A stretch of 64,000 nt of DNA, taken from the NCBI GenBank assembly GCA_029298735.1, contig JANSLP010000061.1:62001-126000 (forward strand), written 5' to 3'. The notes below the pieces were generated by a model, which saw nothing but the letters and a program-made list of their open reading frames with translations, had not been told where the DNA came from and did not search any database. The position numbers were made by a program, and so were the translations under genes. Source of the DNA: Ophiostoma sp. CBS 140.51. Lineage: Eukaryota > Ascomycota > Sordariomycetes > Ophiostomatales > Ophiostomataceae. The stretch's first letter is position 1; each line of letters starts with the position of its first letter. This document shows, piece after piece, positions 33,201 to 43,850 of the stretch.

Positions 33201-34460
33201 TGTGATGAATGTGGGAAGTCGAGTGTAAGGGTGTGGGGATAATGGTGAGATGAGATAAGATGAGATTAGATGAGGTGGTGAGTGTAGATTAGATGATGAT
33301 TTGATGGTGGCGATGAGATTGTTTGAAAGTTTGTGTGAAGATATTATTATCTAGAGATGATGAAAATGTGGTCAAGATGACGTTTGATTGTTGAGTGTTG
33401 AGTGTTGAGTGTTTGTTGTTGTGTCTGATGTTCATCTTCATCTATCCAAAGACGAGCGGGCATCGACATTTATGTACTCGAACGACTTGTTTGACGTCAA
33501 CGACTTTTGTTAGTTTCATTAGACGTTCATTGACTTCAATGCGTTCAGCCTGCATCTAGCCCGAGCCGCGTCGGAGAGCAAATGTGTCGACTAGACAGAT
33601 TGTGCATTGTGTTGAGGACTACCGCCGAGATGTCGAGGAACTGGATCTCGAATATGCTGATGCTTGACAAAGCAGAGAACGATACGGAAGAATAGAGAAC
33701 GAAAAACCGGGGAAAGGAAAAGAAAGAAGAGACAAAAGACAAGGCTGTAAAGAGAGTGCGCCGTAATGAACACTCAGTCAGCAAGGCTATTCTGCCTTTT
33801 CTTCACATAATATCTGTCCCGCCGTCGCGTCGGAGGAAGAAACATCAGCAAAAAGTTGGTGCGTCGCAATGGAAAGGAGTGGCACATGCTTTTGCTGTGT
33901 TTTTGTTCTCCCTTGTTCTGAGCAGCTGAGCTTACAAATGAGCACTTTGAATTGCTGGCGCCATTTCTGTTGCATTGGCTCTGGCCTAGCTAATTGGCTG
34001 AATCTTTGGTCGGGTAAATTTGGGGGGCAGTTAGTTGGGGGTCATTTTGTCAGCAGTGTCGTGCTTTCGTGCGTGGCGGGCGCCGTGTCTGTAGCCAATC
34101 TGTGGTGACTTACAGGAGATAGCGGGGCATACAATACGGTCTTGCCCATGTTTGTCATTCAGCCGTGGCAGTCGGCGGTACGACATCCTTCAACCGCATC
34201 ACGATCTAACACAGCGTCGCTTCTCATTCTCGTGTGTTGACAATGACGTCAGTGCCGCATTTAAGGAAGCGGAAATAGGATGTAAATATTCAAAAGAGTA
34301 GATGTTGATAATATGAATGCAGAAGAAGAGATATGCGAAAGAAGATGGAAGATGCTCGCGTAATATGTACGAAAAACAAAATGGAAATCAAAAGAATAAA
34401 TCCGGGCCGTCGTGATATTTCCGCCGTCCTGTCTGTCTGCCAGCTACGCACCCTCGCAAC
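33201..34460. other. intergenic region upstream of NmrA-like gene
   Basis: No gene is seen in 1.26 kb. Bases 33240-33310 are a degenerate gatgagat/tagatgag repeat, and 33385-33425 repeat the short unit tgttgag. The right end is the SidL-like gene's 3' side. Confidence 0.45.
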
Positions 34461-35750
34461 CTACAGAGCCGGCCCCTCCCATCCATCCCTGTGCAGCCGT
34501 CCGAACCACGACTGCTTGTGCTGAAAGGTAATCTCGCGCTGCTTGTTGAAGCCAGCCCGCTGCAAATGCTCGATAAAGCGCTGGTTGTCGACGCGGGGCT
34601 CGATACAAACACTCATGGAGCGGTAGTCGCTGGTAAAGATCCACTGGACGATGCTGCTCAACCACAGCGGGACACGGCCCCGTGCCCACTCCTCACCAAC
34701 AAAGACGTGCAAACCACGGTCGAAATCGTCGGCCTGGGCGCCAATCAGAAGTCCCAGGATATCCTCTTTCACCCAATAGAGCTCAAAGTACCCAAAGGGG
34801 ACACCATCCCACAAACCAATGACGGGGAACGAGTGGCGGCTGGCCAGGGCTGTCCGCAAAAAGTCCGGGGAGTAGTCACCCCAGAACTTGTGGACACGGG
34901 GAATGGCCATCCACATCTGGAGGAGGGCGTTGTCCGAGAGAGTTGCGAGGTGAGCAGCACGGTCGGGCGGTGGATATTGTGCCGACACGGGGGATGCTCT
35001 GGGCCCGTAGTAAGGAACGGGCCGGGGGGACAACGAAGCCACCCGCAGCGACAAGTACTGCTGGACGGACGGGATGTAGCGGTTGTAAAACACTTCGCCC
35101 ATGCGTGGCGGACGGGGACGGGCTGGATGGCGCACATTGCCCGTCATGGTATACCGCAGCGGACTGGGCGGGTAGTATGTGGGCAGGTGGGATGTCGAGT
35201 AGAAGGGACCCATGGGGAAACTCTGGACCGATGCGAGCATGGGCGGGTGTGCAAGGGCCGCGACGGGGACGGCAATGTTGGTCGTGGCCGTCGTGAGAGA
35301 CAGACTGTCGGCCAGTTCCGTGGCCTCGTCGATGCCCGAGGTGGGGTGGGAAGCGGCCGTTTTGGCATCCACTCCTTCAATAAGTGTTGGCGACGCAGGC
35401 CGAGAGGCTGTGGGCGAGCCGGGGAAGGATGACAGGCTGCTGCCACTCAGTCCTCGGTTGTGGCCCTGGGCCCGGACCGGCTGGAGCGAGAACAAGAAGA
35501 GCTGCGGGGGGATCTGCCAGAACATGCTGCGCGAGACATACATGTGGTCCCATCCGTCGTCGTCCCTAAACGTGCTTTGGGCCGAGCTGTCACCATCAGC
35601 ACCACTCGCTGCTCCGCTGGCGCACACGACAGACGACTCCAGCGTCACAATCAACCCCATCCGCTCCAGCTTCGGAATAAGATTGCGCACCCGCAACATT
35701 CCATCCCTCTTGATGCGGATCCGCCACTCGCCCCGCGGCCGGCCGTCCAC
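34461..35750 (-). pseudogene. 5'-truncated SidL-like N5-hydroxyornithine acyltransferase (siderophore family)
   Basis: An open frame of up to 429 codons, stop at 34461. The C-terminal two thirds match the AlcB/IucB-type acyltransferases of siderophore synthesis (fungal SidL, SidF): MGEVFYNRYIPSVQQYLSLR, WMAIPRVHKFWGDYSPDFL, LWDGVPFGYFELYWVKED and RCEPRVDNQR-like CIEPRVDNQRFIEHLQRAGF. Such enzymes acylate N5-hydroxyornithine. The 5' end is odd: the frame has no ATG before 35699 (MLRVRNLIPK), is open only to a GTG at 35750, and meets an in-frame TGA just upstream. Ten or so bases beyond that the DNA becomes extremely AT-rich. The N-terminal part may therefore be lost. The C-terminal domain itself looks intact, so a shorter protein from 35699 (412 residues) is possible. 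Confidence 0.7.
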
Positions 35751-35789
35751 GGGCGTCCCGCTCGATTGGGCTGTCTTCCCGAATCATAA

Positions 35790-36275
35790 CACTTTAATAG
35801 TACTTTTTACGTAAATTTTAAAATTCGGTTTACTTGAATAGAAGTTATATTGCTCTTTACGTTAAAGTAATACGTAAATTACATTTTATTAACCTTCTTA
35901 TTAATAAGATGTTAATTATAAATAATAGCTTATAATTAAAACAATTAAACCCATAAAATTTTAATGCCTTTTTATATATATAAGATTAATTACTCGGCAC
36001 TTGTATTAATATTTCTAATTTATGAACTAAAGAAAATATAAAAATCTTATTATATAATATACAATATAATAATTAATTATAAATAGCAGCCTATAATATA
36101 ACTAAGACGATCAAGCTTATAAGACTCTTAGACCTCCTTACACGTAAAGCCAGCTGGTCGGCACTTGTGTTGTTATTCTTGATTTAATAATCAGAGAAAG
36201 ACTTAGAAATCCTGCCGTGGCTTGTGGTGTATAGTATAACACTCTCTTCAAACTTAGAAGAAGTAAGATCTAGTG
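35790..36275. repeat. AT-rich, RIP-like degenerate tandem repeat
   Basis: An AT-rich block starts abruptly next to the truncated acyltransferase. Two copies of a unit of about 161-164 bases can be aligned: copy A from about 35913 and copy B from about 36074, sharing taattataaat starts and cggcacttgt at 35995 and 36159. Where they differ, A has T or A at many places where B has C or G (for example ttgtattaat against ttgtgttgtt; ttatataat against tgccgtggc). That is the C-to-T and G-to-A pattern of repeat-induced point mutation. The element tacgtaaatt also occurs at 35808 and 35871. No coding frame survives, and the element type cannot be told. Confidence 0.7.
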
Positions 36276-36416
36276 TTGCTTTTAGATTACCCCTACCTTT
36301 AACTACTACCACTAGATTCACCCTCACTCCTCTTGCCTGCTTCTTTCAGTTGCTACAACGTTATATAAACCTGTCGTAAGTTTAAAGTAACTAGCATTTC
36401 ATATACTGCACACACT

Positions 36417-38045
36417 TCAAGGAGATAGCTCCCGGATCTCTGTACTTGTGAAGCCGAGAAGATACAATAAATCGAGCAGAGAGGGTTGATTAAGGCGGAC
36501 GTCGGCCTCAAGTTGGACAACAGGTTTTGCGTGCCAAGCCACACCCAGACCAGCCGCCTCCAGCATCAGAAGGTCGTTTGCACCGTCACCAACGGCGATG
36601 GCCTGTTTGAGGTCGACTCCCTCATCTATCGCGATCTGTTTTAGGAGCTCGCACTTCCTCTCCCTACCCACAATGGCGCCTGTTACCTCCCCAGTAAGAC
36701 GGCCCTCTTGATCTATTACCACATTGTTTGCGTGGGCATGATTGATCCCTAACTCTCCTGCCAGCCACCCGGTCAAAGGTTGGAAGCCGCCGCTGAGCAC
36801 TGCGGTTCTCACGCCCAGGCGACGGAGTGCCACGAGAAGTGCAGGCACACCGTTGGTTACATCAAGGCGAGCTCGCAAATCCGTGAACAGCGTCGATGGA
36901 AGCCCCGCCAAGAGTCGCACACGCTCGCGAAAAGCGTCATCAAACTGGAGCTCACCCTGCATGGCACGGTGTGTGATATCCGCGACCTTTGTGGCGACAG
37001 CCGGGGGCATGGCTTCAGCAAGCATATCAATGACTTCCTGAGTAATCAGTGTGCTATCCATGTCAAAGACGACAAGCCGAGGATGCCGGCGCCAGGGAGT
37101 ATCACCCTGTAACGCCACCTCAACACCCCATTCACGTTCAAACCGATAAAGCTGCTCGTGTCGGCGTAGGTCAGCCAATGGCAGTGACGGGGCGGGCCCC
37201 AAAATTAGCTCGACGACGCGTGGTTGCTTGGTGTTGTCGAGATAGCGGTAACTAGCATTCAAGTCGGACCCATATCCGTTGGAATATGCGGTGTTTGAGG
37301 GGTTGGCTTCCGTGTGTTGAGCCCCAGTGCCACCCGAGATACCCTGGGACTCATCACCGACAGCACGGCGAAGCGGGAATGTCGACATCAGATGTAAGAA
37401 AGCAGCGATGCAGATGGGGCTGACGTAGGCACCATAGATACCATCACGGGGAGGCTCAGAGTCTGTAGCTGGGAGCTCCATGGGGAACGAAGCGGGCTGC
37501 GCAGTAGGCGCTAAATTCGCCGGCAGTTCATCTACAGCAATGGCATCGGAAGCCTCGACGGCGCCCCGTGGTACATTGGGCCCCGTGGCTCCGTTCCCAG
37601 CAGCATTGCTCTGCGCCGGTGACGTCGCGACGTGGCCGATGCGGTCAGACCCATGGCCTCTATAAAAGATCGTAGCAATCAACCGTTCACCGGAGGGTGC
37701 GACGCCGGGCATCGGGGTACAGTTGACGTGAATCAGGTCGTGGGCGACTCCACTGTCGACGACAACGGGGGGTGATTTAGGGTCAGGAACACCGCTGAAG
37801 CGACGGGGTAGCCCCGGCTTCGCCGCATATGCGTCGTTTCGGGACACGCCCACCGGCGGAGTGGGGCGAAGAGAAGGGGCCGAGGGTGAGGACGTGTCCT
37901 CCGAGCCGCTTTCGACAATTTCGTCAATGCCATAGTGGGTTGCCGGTCGATTCGCCTGACCGTGGTTAATTCGCCGTCCTCGTTGGGGCAGCTCCAATGA
38001 GAAGCTGCCTGGCGATGATATAGGGGCTTTGCTGGGTGTTGCCAT
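36417..38045 (-). CDS. SER2: phosphoserine phosphatase (SerB/Ser2) with long N-terminal extension
   Basis: Intronless, 542 residues from ATG 38045 (MATPSKAPISS). The last 240 residues are a HAD-family phosphoserine phosphatase, which dephosphorylates phosphoserine in the final step of serine synthesis. Catalytic motif I is VFDMDST, motif II is the Ser in VLSGGF, and motif III is the GDGANDLLML loop with an upstream Lys. The first 300 residues are a Pro/Ser/Ala-rich extension with no clear domain, except for a part around ARIYRYLDNTKQPRVVELILGPAP-like text (SYRYLDNTKQPRVVELILG) that may be a degenerate regulatory ACT-type region. Yeast Ser2 is about 309 residues, so this is much longer. The 3' end lies about 140 bases from the AT-rich repeat. 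Confidence 0.93.
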   Translation of the reverse strand: MATPSKAPISSPGSFSLELPQRGRRINHGQANRPATHYGIDEIVESGSEDTSSPSAPSLRPTPPVGVSRNDAYAAKPGLPRRFSGVPDPKSPPVVVDSGVAHDLIHVNCTPMPGVAPSGERLIATIFYRGHGSDRIGHVATSPAQSNAAGNGATGPNVPRGAVEASDAIAVDELPANLAPTAQPASFPMELPATDSEPPRDGIYGAYVSPICIAAFLHLMSTFPLRRAVGDESQGISGGTGAQHTEANPSNTAYSNGYGSDLNASYRYLDNTKQPRVVELILGPAPSLPLADLRRHEQLYRFEREWGVEVALQGDTPWRRHPRLVVFDMDSTLITQEVIDMLAEAMPPAVATKVADITHRAMQGELQFDDAFRERVRLLAGLPSTLFTDLRARLDVTNGVPALLVALRRLGVRTAVLSGGFQPLTGWLAGELGINHAHANNVVIDQEGRLTGEVTGAIVGRERKCELLKQIAIDEGVDLKQAIAVGDGANDLLMLEAAGLGVAWHAKPVVQLEADVRLNQPSLLDLLYLLGFTSTEIRELSP

Positions 38046-38793
38046 TTTCACAAAACCATCAAACGCGTTTTCGTCGTCGTAGGGACGTAGGAACGGCTCT
38101 GGCTTCCGTTGTAGAGAACAAGGCGTGTCAGTGACAACGGCCGCCTTTATTATGCGAGGCAGGCCGCTTGCGGAATTTTGGCCTGGTTTGCTAGTGCTCT
38201 CAACGGACAGGTATCAAAAGATTGTTCGCCCAGCCACTGCAGCAAGCCTGTATTCTGTATTATGCAATAACGCTGCAATAGCTAAAACAAAAATCCACTA
38301 TCACGACGTATAGAATATTTTGCGCGGGACCATCAACCCGAATTAGGCTGTTTACACGAATCTTGAAAAAGTTTTGGGCGGTTCGCTGCAGACTGACAAG
38401 TGGCAACTAGCTAGCGTCACTCCACATGTGAAAGATAAGCGATAAGAACTTCAGATTTTAGATCGAGGGGCAGTGCCCCGCCAGCATCATTTTGTGAAGG
38501 ACTTACACGTGACACAGTCTTTAGCCACTACTATCACGTGGAGCAGTCGGTCTTTACGCCACATACAGATAAAGGCTCCACACTGTTAGGGTTTCTTTTT
38601 CTAGGGCAGATATGGGAGCTCCACAACTAGATTGACCTATTTTTTTTTCTATTCCCCACTGCCACCAATTCGTCCGTCACTTTTCTGATTTTCGAGGAGA
38701 CTTTCAACGAACTTTACTATTTACACTCGCACACATTGAACCCCGGAACAAACAAACTACAGTTGAACCAGATTCATCACAACAGACGACAAA
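38046..38793. other. divergent promoter region, SER2 / RPS2
   Basis: No gene is seen. It includes a TTAGGGTTT element (listed separately), T-rich sequence at 38640-38700 and an A/C-rich RPS2 leader. Two cacgtg-containing words (near 38506 and 38535) could be bHLH sites. Confidence 0.45.
38586..38594. promoter_or_regulatory. telobox-like TTAGGGTTT upstream of RPS2
   Basis: TTAGGGTTT lies 200 bases upstream of the RPS2 start. AGGGTTT-type (telobox) words are common in promoters of ribosomal protein genes in several eukaryotes. The word and its position are seen; a role here is an inference. Confidence 0.35.
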
Positions 38794-39823
38794 ATGGCCG
38801 ACAGAGGAACCAGCGCTCCCCGCGGCGGCGGATTTGGCTCTCGGGGTGACCGTGGCGGCGACCGTGGCCGTGGTGGCCGTGGTGGCCGTCGCGGTGGCCG
38901 CCGTGGCGGCGGCAAGAACGACGAGAAGGAGTGGCAGCCGGTTACCAAGCTGGGCCGTCTCGTCAAGGCCGGCAAGATCAAGAGCATGGAGGAGATCTAC
39001 CTACACTCGCTCCCGATCAAGGAGTACCAGATTGTGGACTTCTTCCTGCCGAAGCTGAAGGACGAGGTTATGAAGGTATGTCGGACGCAACAACCACGAC
39101 CTAACTGTGCTGGCCGACGACCTGGTCGGTACCACGCAATGCACGGACTCTGTGACTGACATGTATTTCAATTTAGATCAAGCCCGTTCAGAAGCAGACC
39201 CGTGCCGGTCAGCGGACCCGTTTCAAGGCCATTGTCATCATCGGCGACTCGGAGGGCCATGTCGGTCTCGGTATCAAGACGTCCAAGGAGGTGGCAACGG
39301 CCATCCGCGCGGCCATCATCATTGCTAAGCTGAGCGTGATTCCCGTCCGCCGTGGTTACTGGGGCACCAACCTGGGTCTCCCCCACTCGATCCCGACCAA
39401 GGAGAGCGGAAAGTGCGGCTCCGTCACCGTTCGCGTATGTCAACACACCGACCCCCCACCCATTTGCGAACATCCTGTGTTTCAATGTCTTCTGCTGTGA
39501 CCTTTTCGTGCGGCAGGTGCTTCCTATCGCGACTAGAGTTTTCTGCTGACAATCTATCCCTTTAGCTTATCCCCGCCCCCCGTGGTACCTCCCTGGTCGC
39601 CTCCCCGGCTGTCAAGCGCCTCCTTCAGCTGGCTGGTATCGAGGATGTGTACACGTCGTCGTCCGGCTCTACCAAGACCCTGGAGAACACCCTGAAGGCC
39701 ACGTTTGCTGCTGTTTCGAACACCTACGGCTTCCTGACACCCAACCTCTGGAAGGAGACCAAGCTGATCCGTAGCCCCCTTGAGGAGTTTGCGGACACGC
39801 TGAGAGACGGCAAGCGCTACTAA
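38794..39823 (+). CDS. RPS2: 40S ribosomal protein S2 (uS5)
   Basis: Three exons: 38794-39075, 39177-39434 and 39566-39823 (introns 101 and 131 nt, both GTATGT...TTTAG, both phase 0), giving 265 residues. The N-terminus is a Gly/Arg-rich RGG-type segment (GGDRGRGGRGGRRGGRRGG), as in eukaryotic uS5. The core follows: EWQPVTKLGRLVKAGKIKSMEEIYLHSLPIKE, then KAIVIIGDSEGHVGLGIKTSKEVATAIRAAI (double-stranded-RNA-binding-like S5 fold), GYWGTNLGLPHSIPTKESGKCGSV, and LIPAPRGTSLVASPAVKRLLQLAGIEDVY. It sits at the mRNA entry channel of the small subunit. Having two introns, while most neighbours have one or none, is typical of fungal ribosomal-protein genes. Confidence 0.98.
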
Positions 39824-40046
39824 GTGGCGTGCGACACAATTTCTTCGGGAAAGTGATGTGAAAAGTCGCGGCAACGTGACGGATAAAAGAAAAACTCGGT
39901 AGCCTACTAATGTAAATCGAGTGCAGAAATAAACTCAAGGCTTGATACTTAAATGTCGAAGCGAAATGCTATGATTGAACTATTTCATGTTTCTGACCTG
40001 CAAAGACACATCGTGGCGGTTACGTGACACAAATCTGTACCGGCGA

Positions 40047-41618
40047 TTACCTGACCACGGCCTTCGCCGAAGCTTGCTCTCCGGCAATACATCCGAAGAC
40101 AACACACTCCAATAAGGATGATCCCCCGAGGCGGTTGTCGCCGTGAATGCCACCGGTTACCTCGCCTGCTGCCCAGAGGCCTGGAATGGCGGTTTCCTCG
40201 TTGGCATCGAGGGTCGATGTCATAACTTCGCTCTTGTCATTAATAACGACGCCGCCCATAGTGAAATGCGTGACCGGTGTAACCCATCCCACACACACTT
40301 CCTTGTCGTTGTCCTCTGTGCCACCAGCAAGTACCCAGTGACCAAATGCGACTCTGCCAAAGACATCACTAGTTTTCCCAGCCGCGGCTTGGGAATACTC
40401 CCTGATTGTTTCCCTCGTCGCTTCGTCTAGCTCAGACACCTTCATGCGCGAAAGAAGGCCCTTCCAGATGTAAAAAGCAACGTGGGAAGCCGCAGCCACA
40501 CAAGCCCCTGGGTCAAGCAGCACTTGTACATCCCATTGCCTCGAGGGCCCAGAGCTGGGCTCAAGGCCCATAATGGTACTGCTAACGTGCTCGCGCGTAC
40601 CAAGTTCATTGACAAATCGCTTCCCTTTGTAGAGAAGGATCCCACCCTCTCCGCGCAGCATTTCGGCCGCGAGAAATTTCACATGCGAGTTTGGGGCCAG
40701 CGGGTCAACGAATCCAGTAGGATGGACTTGCACGCTGTCCATGTCGACCACTTGCGCGCCGGCAGAGGTGAGAAGGCCATGCATGCCTGGCCTCGGTTCA
40801 TTCGTGGAGGGAAGGCTGGCAAGGTCTGGACGGTATCTGGCAAGCATACCGTCTCCATCGCCGGCGAAGCCACCGGTGGCAAATACCACAGGTCCGGCGA
40901 TCGAGAAGAGTTGGTTATCGAAGCGGTATTCGACACCAACAACGGTGGTAATGTCCGAGGTGCGGGTGAGAAGTTTTGTGACCTCGCAGCCAGTTTTCAG
41001 GTGAAATCGATTGTTTTTCTGGAGCACGGTGACAAGCTTTGACACGATGTCAGCGCCAGGCGGTGTCTTGCCAGCGCCTCGGTGGGTGCGCGGAACGGTG
41101 TGACCACCTAGCTGAGCAACGACAGTGAGGTCAACGCCGATATCGTCGGCCAGAAAATGAACAGCGGCCGCAGAGCGCTCCGTGAGAAGGCTAATGAGCC
41201 GCTTTCGCCGGGCACTGTTGGGCTCGCCTTGGGAAATGCGGCCTCCGGCGCTTCTCACCGTGTCAGAGAAAAAGGCTAGATCCCGGGACGATTGCTGTTG
41301 AAAGCGGGTCGGCGCGCCATTTATGCCTGACGACGCTTTAATGCTGTTGCCGCCGGGTTTGGCAGCACGCTCGAGGAGCACCACGTCCGTAATGCTGGAA
41401 CGAAGAGCGGCCGAGGCAGCAGACAGGCCGGCTAGCCCAGAGCCGATGACAATGACGGTCTGTCTTCCCTGGGCGGATGGAGCCATGGCGAAGTGGGACG
41501 TATGCAGTCGGCCGATGTGCGCGAACGCCTGTTGATAACAATAAAAGCCAGCGATGATGAGGACTGTGATGGGAACGAGGAGCCTTAGAATTGTCCGAAA
41601 ATTGAAGCATCGATGCAT
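40047..41618 (-). CDS. FAD-dependent fumarate reductase, Osm1-like, membrane-anchored
   Basis: Intronless, 523 residues. A basic N-terminus (MHRCFNFRTILR) leads into a hydrophobic segment LLVPITVLIIAGFYCY (about 13-28), a signal-anchor. The FAD-binding fold follows: VIVIGSGLAGLSAASAAL (about 55-72), GGNSIKASSGINGAPT, and FATGGF. The C-terminal GGIHGDNRLGGSSLLECVVFG is the flavin-binding signature shared by soluble fumarate reductases (yeast Osm1, Frd1) and flavocytochrome c. Such enzymes reoxidise FADH2 with fumarate, supporting disulphide formation in the ER or mitochondria under low oxygen. The anchor suggests ER or secretory-pathway topology; this is an inference. No cytochrome b5 domain is seen. 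Confidence 0.92.
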   Translation of the reverse strand: MHRCFNFRTILRLLVPITVLIIAGFYCYQQAFAHIGRLHTSHFAMAPSAQGRQTVIVIGSGLAGLSAASAALRSSITDVVLLERAAKPGGNSIKASSGINGAPTRFQQQSSRDLAFFSDTVRSAGGRISQGEPNSARRKRLISLLTERSAAAVHFLADDIGVDLTVVAQLGGHTVPRTHRGAGKTPPGADIVSKLVTVLQKNNRFHLKTGCEVTKLLTRTSDITTVVGVEYRFDNQLFSIAGPVVFATGGFAGDGDGMLARYRPDLASLPSTNEPRPGMHGLLTSAGAQVVDMDSVQVHPTGFVDPLAPNSHVKFLAAEMLRGEGGILLYKGKRFVNELGTREHVSSTIMGLEPSSGPSRQWDVQVLLDPGACVAAASHVAFYIWKGLLSRMKVSELDEATRETIREYSQAAAGKTSDVFGRVAFGHWVLAGGTEDNDKEVCVGWVTPVTHFTMGGVVINDKSEVMTSTLDANEETAIPGLWAAGEVTGGIHGDNRLGGSSLLECVVFGCIAGEQASAKAVVR

Positions 41619-42321
41619 GCCGGCGTAGTTATAAGTCGCATACGGCAGCTTCGGCTATCCTTGGAGAAAGAGGATAAGGCCGAAGGCATAGATTGGACGT
41701 GTTTACCTGGATCTGTACCTGCCAGCGAGGCCTTGAGAGCAGGCATCGTCACACGCCTCCGTGCTCCGTTGGCCAGGCAGGGCCTTGCAGTGCGTATTCC
41801 CCGTTTATCGGGAGCCTCCGATATGGTGGTTTCCTGGTCTTACGCAGCACGTGTTTCTGCAGAAATTGCCTGTGTGAAGTGAGCATGGGGCGCATAATCG
41901 TGCGATTCGCCGTCCTCTTCACCTCGCGCGACCGGTTTTTAAGAGCTTAATATGAGACTGCGACTGTTAATCAGGTGATGACGGCAGCCATGGCTATGGG
42001 CACATAGGGTGACCAGGCCGGGGCAACTCTTAGTTACTCAGTAGGCCTTGATCGCGTGGTTCTTGAGGCGAAGGGCACCACCTATTCTGTGCACGGCCTC
42101 TGAAAGTTATACCCCGTAGTACATACAAGGTGTTGCTGCAATGCCTTTAATTTGTCAATTATGTCTCTGTTTACATCTAGCCATCTCTCTTCGCAAGAAG
42201 GTGACGGGGGTGTTTAAAAGTAAATATTATCTGTGGACGCCTGTGTGTCGTAATTTTGCGGGTGTTTTGTATGTGGCACGAGCCGCCCAGCAAGGTACCC
42301 GCCGGTCTTTCCCGTACACAG

Positions 42322-42340
42322 TACTCCGTAACACGGAGTA
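42322..42340. repeat. short inverted repeat of the TACTCCGTA family
   Basis: TACTCCGT and ACGGAGTA face each other with a 3-base spacer, a perfect 8-base palindrome pair. It is one member of a word family scattered in the intergenic DNA of this window. Confidence 0.6.
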
Positions 42341-43165
42341 ATATAGCGCCAACTCTTATTCTGCAATCAAACCCATCCGCGACTAACATCCAATGCAAGC
42401 TCCGTGTTACCGAAGTGCCGTGCGCTTGGCGCCGGCACTTTCTATGAAGAAAAGAAGAAGCAACCCTGAACTTGTGGGGCCTATCGAGTGCTCGTGGCCT
42501 CGGAAGGAAGGCTGGCCGTGATTCTATGAGGATCTCCCGGTCATTATCCTGCCATCTCCGGGCCACCCCCCTCCGTTTAAGGCATCTTGGATGGCAGCTC
42601 TCTAGACCAGTACATATTTTGTACGTGTGTGATTACTAGCCGGACCGGGAGCGCACCCAGAGAGAACGTGGGCGAAGAACAGCGGAGAGGGAAGATGGTG
42701 ATAATGATGGAAGAAAAAGGGGTCGGCCGATCGGCCCGTTACTGCATCCCGAGTATGCCGATGGTGGCAGCATCCAACTCGAAAGGGCAGCACGTATTGT
42801 GCAGGGAGGATACGGAGTATTACACACAAACTCGCAGGATGGAGTACGGAGTATTGCTCACAGCCTCGCAGACTGTCGTTGTGACCGGTCCACCCCCTGG
42901 ATTTAGACTGCCCCTTTTTTGCCTAAATTGAACGCGCACCGCCCTCAATGCTCGCCTCCATATGACGGCCAGGGGTACGCAGTTTTGCATCTCACAGACA
43001 TGTACTCCGTATCTTACACCTTACTCCGAACACAGTACATGTACCCATACTTCGAACTTCAACATGGGACACCGAAAACAACAAAAAACAGAACAAAAGT
43101 CTTTCCGGCGAGTAAAAGCATGTTACACCAACTCGATGGGTTTGCAGGGGTTGCAGCCACGCCGT

Positions 43166-43197
43166 ATTACTTCGTAGGTTAGGAGAACGAAGTAATA
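43166..43197. repeat. inverted repeat ATTACTTCGT / ACGAAGTAAT
   Basis: Perfect 10-base arms (43166-43175 and 43188-43197) around a 12-base loop. The arm is a variant (TACTTCGT) of the TACTCCGT word. Confidence 0.6.
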
Positions 43198-43823
43198 CTG
43201 ACTGAGTATTGCAAATCATCAGATCCAATTGTCTGGGCCACCAATCGCATCGTCTCAGTGTTTTACGCGATAACCCTGCGCGATGTCCACGAAAATATGT
43301 GTGTTTCCTGAGTGCGACCTCCCAGTGTCATCTGTCGATAGATAGAGTCTGCGTGTGCTGCATTGCCCCTCTATGTGTACTGGCTATTAGAGTAAAACGT
43401 CTGCACTGCCTCTTGTACCTCGTAAGAGCCCAGCCAAGCATCTTCCCAATGATGTTTCCGCATATGGAGTTCTCTGTGCTTTGTACAAGTTTCCGTTTGA
43501 GCGTCTTGGCTGTTGTGTTTTCTTTTTTAACCTTGATAATACTCTGCAGTGTGTAGACCCATGTTCCGGCGAGAGGATAATGGCGATTCACCATCTGCGA
43601 CTCATTGAGTGACGGCTGCGTATAGTTAAATTAAGGGGCCCTTTCCCAACCCAACAGATATATTTAGCATTATTGCACGTTGGCACACTGGCACGCTGGC
43701 ATGATGGTCTCGAACCCGTCTGTCGCGGCCAGGTCTGGAAGTGCTGTGTGTATTTGGGAGACCGCGTCGACCAGCGAGGAATGGTGGTGGGCGGGACAAG
43801 TTGGCTGCTTCACTTGGGAGAAA

Positions 43824-43850
43824 AGAAGAAGAAGAAGAAGAAGAACAAGA
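43824..43850. repeat. AAG microsatellite
   Basis: A run of aag units, slightly interrupted at its right end. Frames crossing it read as poly-Lys or poly-Ser and are not genes. Confidence 0.8.

Noticed and set aside
32283..33242. 319-codon plus-strand frame over the NmrA-like gene
   Set aside because: Antisense shadow, Gly/Val-rich with no recognisable fold.
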